From contig NZ_CANMQT010000002.1 in assembly GCF_947500065.1 (NCBI RefSeq), positions 186,001-250,000 of the forward strand: a stretch of 64,000 nucleotides of DNA, in the 5' to 3' direction. Positions within the stretch are counted from its first letter, which is position 1, and each line of letters opens with the position of its first letter. Position numbers and translations under genes: made by a program. This stretch comes from an uncultured Aquimarina sp. GTDB lineage: Bacteria; Bacteroidota; Bacteroidia; Flavobacteriales; Flavobacteriaceae. The notes under the pieces are model-generated. The model made no database searches. It had not been told where the DNA came from and saw only the letters and a list, made by a program, of their open reading frames with translations. Positions 58,885 through 64,000 of this stretch are shown piece by piece.

Positions 58885-61386
58885 TTATTTCTTTTTAGTA
58901 GTCTTTTTTGTCGTTTTTTTCTTTGCAGCAGTCTTCTTCTTAGGAGCATTCTTCTCTATAAGATCTTTTACCTTTTCTAGAGTAAGCTTAGTAGCGTCAA
59001 CAGTTTTAGGTAATTCTATTTTAACTTTACCTTTTATAATATTACTTCTACCCCATCTCGCTTTCTCTACTCTAATACCTTCTTCTTCCCAATTATGGAT
59101 TACTTTATCAATCTCTTTCTGCTTCTTTTCTTCAATAAGCTGAACAATATCTTCATCCGAAAGATTATCAAAGTCATATTTTTTATTAACATTGATAAAC
59201 ATATTATTCCATTTGATAAATGGACCAAACCTACCTGTTCCTTTTTGCACTGGTAAATTTTCGTATGTATATATAGGAGCATCTGCTTTTTCTTTAGCAT
59301 CAATAAGCTCAATTGCTCTTTCTAACGACGTATTTAAAGGATCTTCTCCTTTCTCAAGAGAAACAAATTTAGCTCCAAACTTTACGTATGGGCCGAAACG
59401 TCCATTATTTACAGTAATTATCTCTCCTTTATAATCACCAAGTTCTTTTGGCAATTGAAATAAATCCATTGCTTGCTCAAAAGTTATACTTCCTAATGTT
59501 TGCCCTGGCGCCAAACTAGCAAACCTTGGTTTATCTTCATCTTCTGCAGTACCAATTTGCACCATTGGACCAAATTTACCCAAACGAACACTTACCGGTT
59601 TCCCTGAATCTGGATCTTTTCCAAGAATTCTCTCTCCAACTTCTCGTTCTGCATTCTGAGAAACATCCTCCACTCTTGGATGAAATTCATCATAGAATTC
59701 TTTCATCACATTTGTCCAATCTTCTTGACCTTCTGCAATTTCATCAAAATCCTGCTCTACTTTAGCAGTGAAATTATAATCTAAGATAGAAGAGAAATGA
59801 GTTACCAAAAAGTCATTAACCACCATCCCGACATCGGTTGGAATTAATTTCCCTTTATCACTTCCTACTTTTTCTTTTAGACTTTTCTCCTTAATAGCAT
59901 CTCCAGAAAGTGTTATCTGAACATACCCTCTTTCTTCTCCTTCTTTAGAGCCTTTCTCTACATAATTTCTATTCTGAATCGTAGAAATTGTCGGTGCATA
60001 AGTAGACGGACGACCAATACCTAATTCCTCTAACTTTTTAACCAAAGCTGCTTCAGAATATCGACTTGGCGGTCTCGTAAACCTCTCTGTAGCAGAAATA
60101 AAATTATTAAACAAATTCTCACTAACCTTCATTGCAGGTAAGATTCCGCTTTGCTCTTCATCTTCATCATCATTCCCCTCCAGATACACTTTTAGAAAAC
60201 CTTCAAATTTTATTACCTCTCCGTTAGCGACAAATTGTTCTTTATGTGAATTAGCCCCTATTTTAACATTGGTTCTTTCTAGTTTAGCATCACTCATTTG
60301 CGAAGCAATTGCTCTTTTCCAGATTAATTCATACAAACGTTGTTGATCGTAATCAGCAGGAACCGTATGCCTTGAAAAATCCGTTGGTCTTATCGCTTCG
60401 TGAGCTTCTTGAGCTCCTTTAGCTTTACCTTTATATTGTTTTGGATTACTATACTCCTCTCCATATGCAGAAATAATTTCCGATTTTGCACTGTTTTGAG
60501 CTTCTGTAGATAGGTTTACACTATCTGTTCTCATATATGTAATCAATCCTGCCTCATACAAGCGCTGCGCCATCGTCATTGTTTTACTAACAGAGAAATA
60601 CAATTTTCTTGATGCCTCTTGCTGTAATGTAGATGTTGTAAATGGCGGAGCAGGTGATTTTTTTGCCGGTTTAGTAGTAAGATCTGCTACCTGAAAGCCA
60701 GCTCCCAGATTCTTCTTTAAAAACGCTTCAGCCTCTTCTTTCGTTTTAAAGTTCTTAGGCAATTTAGCCTTAAAAGACTTACCATTTTCATTTGCAAATT
60801 CTGCATCAATCCTATAAGAAGCTACTGGTGAGAAACCAAGTATTTCACGCTCCCTTTCTACTATCAAACGAACGGATACAGATTGCACTCTACCTGCAGA
60901 CAACCCTCCTTTTACTTTTCTCCATAAAACAGGAGATAACTCATAACCCACTAATCTATCTAAAACTCGTCTGGCTTGTTGCGCATTTACCAAATTATAA
61001 TCGATACTTCTTGGATTCTCAATTGCTTTAAGAATTGCTTTTTTAGTAATCTCATGAAAAACAATTCTTCGCGTTTTATCTTTATCTAGTTTTAACTCCT
61101 CCGCTAAATGCCAAGCAATAGCTTCTCCCTCTCGATCCTCATCACTAGCTAGCCATACCATCTCAGCTTTCTTAGAAAGATCTTTCAGCTTTTTCACTAC
61201 ATCTTTCTTGTCCTTAGAAACGATATATTTAGGTTTAAAACCTTCTTCAACATCTACCCCAAGTTCCTTTGCTGGCAAATCTGCAATATGTCCAAAACTA
61301 GAAGCTACTTTATAGTCTTTTCCTAGAAACTTTTCTATTGTTTTTGCCTTAGCTGGTGACTCCACAATCACTAAATTCTTAGCCAT
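58885..61386 (-). CDS. topA: DNA topoisomerase I
   Basis: 833 residues, type IA. Toprim domain with VIVESPAKAKTIEKFLG at the start and DEDREGEAIAWHL; the active-site Tyr is in LITYMRTDSVNLS near residue 283; GIGRPSTYAPT lies further on. C-terminal repeats lack the four-Cys zinc ribbons of E. coli and instead have GKFGPMVQIG, GRFGPYVKFG and GRFGPFIKWN units, then a Lys-rich tail of about 25 residues. It relaxes negative supercoils. It heads the minus-strand run into the arginase-like gene. Confidence 0.97.
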   Translation of the reverse strand: MAKNLVIVESPAKAKTIEKFLGKDYKVASSFGHIADLPAKELGVDVEEGFKPKYIVSKDKKDVVKKLKDLSKKAEMVWLASDEDREGEAIAWHLAEELKLDKDKTRRIVFHEITKKAILKAIENPRSIDYNLVNAQQARRVLDRLVGYELSPVLWRKVKGGLSAGRVQSVSVRLIVEREREILGFSPVASYRIDAEFANENGKSFKAKLPKNFKTKEEAEAFLKKNLGAGFQVADLTTKPAKKSPAPPFTTSTLQQEASRKLYFSVSKTMTMAQRLYEAGLITYMRTDSVNLSTEAQNSAKSEIISAYGEEYSNPKQYKGKAKGAQEAHEAIRPTDFSRHTVPADYDQQRLYELIWKRAIASQMSDAKLERTNVKIGANSHKEQFVANGEVIKFEGFLKVYLEGNDDEDEEQSGILPAMKVSENLFNNFISATERFTRPPSRYSEAALVKKLEELGIGRPSTYAPTISTIQNRNYVEKGSKEGEERGYVQITLSGDAIKEKSLKEKVGSDKGKLIPTDVGMVVNDFLVTHFSSILDYNFTAKVEQDFDEIAEGQEDWTNVMKEFYDEFHPRVEDVSQNAEREVGERILGKDPDSGKPVSVRLGKFGPMVQIGTAEDEDKPRFASLAPGQTLGSITFEQAMDLFQLPKELGDYKGEIITVNNGRFGPYVKFGAKFVSLEKGEDPLNTSLERAIELIDAKEKADAPIYTYENLPVQKGTGRFGPFIKWNNMFINVNKKYDFDNLSDEDIVQLIEEKKQKEIDKVIHNWEEEGIRVEKARWGRSNIIKGKVKIELPKTVDATKLTLEKVKDLIEKNAPKKKTAAKKKTTKKTTKKK

Positions 61387-61552
61387 AATCCTTTTTTTTC
61401 ATCTGTTGATAATTAATGTTTATTAGTTGACAGATGGAATCGCCAATAAACATTTTCAGTTGGTAGTAACCTGGCCTTGATGGCTTATTTCTGGGAACAA
61501 AAGTATATCAATTTTTTGAGATCAAAATTTTTTCTCAAAAATTATACTAAAA

Positions 61553-61574
61553 AAACCTGCAAATCAGCAGGTTT
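61553..61574 (-). terminator. Terminator of the membrane-protein gene
   Basis: AAACCTGC (61553-61560) pairs with GCAGGTTT (61567-61574) around AAATCA, with an A-run downstream in the minus-strand sense. It is ten bases after the stop at 61585. Confidence 0.7.
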
Positions 61575-61584
61575 CATTTTAATT

Positions 61585-62367
61585 TTATTCGACAATCACA
61601 TTCCAGCTTTCCGATTTGTCATTATTTCCGAAACCAATAGTGTCTTTATACATATAATATACAGGTAAGTAAACAAAAGAAGCTGTAAAAAACACTCCTA
61701 CAAAACATAATATCATACCGACAAGTTGCGCTAATATGGAAGAAATAAAAATTAAACCAAAAGCTATTAACCAAATCTTATTTCCTAATTTAAAACTTGC
61801 TTTAATCAAATCCGAAGTACTTACATCTGGATTAAAAGCAAAAATAACACCTAGTAACTGCAACGGCACCATCACATAAAAAATCGGAAGATAACACAGC
61901 AAAGTAGCTAATAAGGCAATACCAAAGGTTGCTATGGCCAGTGTAAAGATTTTTCCCAAATATTTCCCTTTAAAAAACATAAAATAACTTGTCGTTTCTG
62001 GAAGTTGCATGTCCACCTGCTTACAAACTCTATAAAAATGAGCCATAATACCCATTTGAAATGCGGAAGCTATCATTGAGATTATAATCACCAATACCAC
62101 AAACAAAATAGTCATACCTATAGACAACTCTTCTTGATGATATCCATAATCTCCGTAATTACTTTCTAAACCCGCCATTCCAGCAATCGCAAATATTGGT
62201 ATATACATCACAAAAATTAACGGAATAATAATCACCATAGAAATCAGCAAATGAATAAACCCCTGCAACCAGATTTTCTTGAAAAGCTCAATACTTTTAT
62301 TAAAAATATTTCCAAAATCTATAGGATTACTATTTTCTATTTTTTCGAAGAGTTGATTAGCATTCAT
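61585..62367 (-). CDS. Multi-pass membrane protein of unknown function
   Basis: 260 residues with a cytoplasmic N-terminus (IDFGNIFNKSIELFKKIWLQG) and about five to six transmembrane helices. The pattern of long helices with Pro and Gly at their ends (IIIPLIFVMYIPIFAIAGMAG; LLATLLCYLPIFYVMVPLQLLG) and the KASFKLGNKIWLIAFGLIF segment occur in Bacteroidota membrane proteins of no known function. It is a single gene with its own terminator, divergent from miaB. Confidence 0.75.
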   Translation of the reverse strand: MNANQLFEKIENSNPIDFGNIFNKSIELFKKIWLQGFIHLLISMVIIIPLIFVMYIPIFAIAGMAGLESNYGDYGYHQEELSIGMTILFVVLVIIISMIASAFQMGIMAHFYRVCKQVDMQLPETTSYFMFFKGKYLGKIFTLAIATFGIALLATLLCYLPIFYVMVPLQLLGVIFAFNPDVSTSDLIKASFKLGNKIWLIAFGLIFISSILAQLVGMILCFVGVFFTASFVYLPVYYMYKDTIGFGNNDKSESWNVIVE

Positions 62368-62435
62368 ACACAGGATTGATTTAGTTGATTAGTTTTCTCA
62401 AATATAAATATTTAAACAAATATAACTCTGCCACT

Positions 62436-62466
62436 TTGTCATATATGTTTTTAAAGAGTATCTTTG
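62436..62466 (+). promoter_or_regulatory. miaB promoter
   Basis: TTG (62436-62438), 20 bases, then TATCTTTG (62459-62466) matches the Bacteroidota consensus exactly, 39 bases before the miaB start. Confidence 0.7.
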
Positions 62467-62505
62467 CACACTATTTGAGTTGAATAGGCTAGGATATTAT
62501 TATAC

Positions 62506-63951
62506 ATGGAGAAGATTATTGACGAAAACATTCAGGGACAATCACTGTCTCTAGATAAAAAAGAAGGAAACACTCGAAAGCTTTTTATCGAAAGTTACGG
62601 ATGTCAAATGAATTTTAGCGACAGTGAAATTGTAGCTTCAATTTTAGCTAAAGAAGGATTTAATACTACTCAAAAACTTGAAGATGCGGATCTCGTTTTA
62701 GTAAATACATGTTCTATTCGTGAAAAAGCAGAATTAACCGTAAGAAAACGTCTTGAAAAATATAATGCCGTAAAAAGAATCAATCCTAAAATGAAAGTCG
62801 GTGTTCTTGGTTGCATGGCAGAACGCTTAAAAAGTAAATTTCTAGAAGAAGAGAAAATCGTAGATCTTGTGGTAGGACCAGATGCCTATAAAGATCTTCC
62901 TAATTTGATAGAAGAGGTTGATGCAGGACGTAATGCTGTAAATGTAGTTTTATCCAAAGAAGAAACCTATGGAGATATCTCTCCAGTTCGTCTACAGAGT
63001 AATGGAGTCTCTGCTTTTGTTTCTATCACAAGAGGTTGTGATAATATGTGTACTTTTTGTGTAGTACCCTTTACTAGAGGAAGAGAACGAAGTCGTGACC
63101 CGCAAAGTATTATACAAGAAATAGACGATCTGGTAAAAAATAATTTCAAAGAAATTACACTACTCGGTCAAAATGTAGATAGCTATCTATGGTATGGTGG
63201 CGGTCTAAAAAAAGATTTTGACAAGGCCAGTGATTTACAAAAAGCTACTGCCACTGATTTTTCAAAGCTTTTGGACTTAGTAGCAGATAAATATCCTAAG
63301 CTACGTATACGTTTCTCCACATCAAACCCTCAGGATATGACACTAGATGTGATTGAGGTAATGGCCAGACATAAAAACATTTGCAAACACATTCACTTAC
63401 CTATACAAAGTGGTAGTGATCGTATTCTTAAAGAAATGAATCGCTTACATACCCGTCAGGAATACATTGAATTGGTGGACAACATCAAACGTATCATTCC
63501 GGATTGCTCCATTACTCAGGATATGATTATTGGATTCCCAACTGAAACAGAAGAAGACCATCAGGATACATTGTCTTTATTAGAACGCATAAAATACGAG
63601 CATGGCTATATGTATGCTTATTCTGAAAGACCTGGAACGCTGGCTGAAAGAAAACTAGAAGATGATGTTCCGGAAGAAGTTAAAAAAAGAAGGCTTGCCG
63701 AAGTAATTGCATTACAACGTAAACATTGTGCGTACAGACATGAATCCTATATTGGGCAAACTTTTGAAGTTTTAATTGAAAAAGAATCTAAGAAATCTGA
63801 TCAGCATTGGAGCGGAAGAACGACAAAAAACATAGTTGCCATTTTTCCAAAAAGAAACTATAAAATAGGAGATTTTGTCAGGGTACGGATCGATGAATGC
63901 ACAAGTGCCACTCTACTAGGAGAAGCCGTTGGATATTCTGACAATAATTAA
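62506..63951 (+). CDS. miaB: tRNA-2-methylthio-N6-isopentenyladenosine-37 methylthiotransferase
   Basis: 481 residues. The N-terminal UPF0004 domain has the three Cys ligands of the auxiliary cluster (SYGCQMN, NTCSIR, LGCMAE). The radical-SAM cluster CDNMCTFC begins at about 177 in RGCDNMCTFCVVPFTRGRE. A TRAM domain ends the protein (about 410-475, FEVLIEKESKK). It adds a methylthio group to i6A37 in tRNAs reading UNN codons. It has its own promoter. Confidence 0.96.
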   Translation: MEKIIDENIQGQSLSLDKKEGNTRKLFIESYGCQMNFSDSEIVASILAKEGFNTTQKLEDADLVLVNTCSIREKAELTVRKRLEKYNAVKRINPKMKVGVLGCMAERLKSKFLEEEKIVDLVVGPDAYKDLPNLIEEVDAGRNAVNVVLSKEETYGDISPVRLQSNGVSAFVSITRGCDNMCTFCVVPFTRGRERSRDPQSIIQEIDDLVKNNFKEITLLGQNVDSYLWYGGGLKKDFDKASDLQKATATDFSKLLDLVADKYPKLRIRFSTSNPQDMTLDVIEVMARHKNICKHIHLPIQSGSDRILKEMNRLHTRQEYIELVDNIKRIIPDCSITQDMIIGFPTETEEDHQDTLSLLERIKYEHGYMYAYSERPGTLAERKLEDDVPEEVKKRRLAEVIALQRKHCAYRHESYIGQTFEVLIEKESKKSDQHWSGRTTKNIVAIFPKRNYKIGDFVRVRIDECTSATLLGEAVGYSDNN

Positions 63952-63987
63952 TTCAACATAGAAAACAGATTAATACAGCTCTATTAA

Positions 63988-64000
63988 ATGGAATCAGTTC
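63988..64000 (+). CDS. First codons of the gene after miaB, possibly a sigma-54 activator
   Basis: Only ATG GAA TCA GTT (MESV) is in the window, 36 bases after the miaB stop. In many Flavobacteriia miaB is followed by a sigma-54-dependent regulator whose N-terminus starts in this way. That memory of gene order is the only support; no motif is visible. Confidence 0.4.

Overview
The window is AT-rich DNA from a member of the Bacteroidota, most likely a marine-type Flavobacteriaceae (inference). Support for this: a complete gldK-gldL-gldM-gldN block (type IX secretion / gliding motor), promoters of the Bacteroidota type (TTG, 18-20 bases, TAnnTTTG), many short lipoproteins with N-terminal Cys signals, a reg_prop/Y_Y_Y sensor kinase, and the conserved neighbourhood topA - arginase-like - gldKLMN - FAD oxidoreductase - DUF983 - ABC-F.

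Region 1 (1-9100) is an accessory cluster of small single-domain enzymes: NTF2/SnoaL-like proteins, VOC-fold proteins, a DoxX protein, two alpha/beta hydrolases, and an azoreductase-like flavoprotein divergent from an HxlR regulator followed by a Crp/Fnr regulator. It ends in a 634-base stretch of gene debris (8455-9088): an NTF2-like remnant with an internal TAG, and an ORF that fuses an amidohydrolase N-terminus to a tyrosine-recombinase C-terminus.

Region 2 (9385-15399, minus strand) encodes exported proteins: a lipoprotein, a serine beta-lactamase-like hydrolase, three amidohydrolases and an NTF2-like protein. Region 3 (15459-21554, minus strand) encodes a cadherin/NHL surface protein, a YD-repeat-like lipoprotein and three tandem paralogous lipoproteins made of VYWKNG-type repeats. 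A divergent promoter region separates it from a large one-piece sensor kinase and its LuxR-type response regulator (21917-25995).

Region 4 (26519-36987) is a genomic island inserted in an initiator tRNA-Met gene. A 43-base copy of the tRNA 3' part lies at each end, and an older third stub lies just outside. The island has no integrase. It carries a minus-strand set that looks like an anti-phage locus: an AbiEi/AbiEii-like pair, a WYL regulator, a HARE-HTH/degenerate N6-methylase/HsdS-like fusion, a small E2(UBC)-like protein with a SEC-C motif, a PLD-nuclease/SNF2-helicase fusion, and an HTH/coiled-coil protein. I cannot match the combination to a named system, and it is the best candidate here for something undescribed.

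Region 5 (37580-42762) is leuC-leuD-leuA-leuB, with a different palindromic repeat filling each gap. Region 6 (42778-64000) is core genome: a Cys-rich CPXCG protein, a TolC/RND/adaptor efflux operon with a MarR regulator, ABC-F, DUF983, an FAD oxidoreductase, gldN/M/L/K, an arginase-fold protein with altered metal ligands, topA, a membrane protein, miaB, and the first codons of a following gene.
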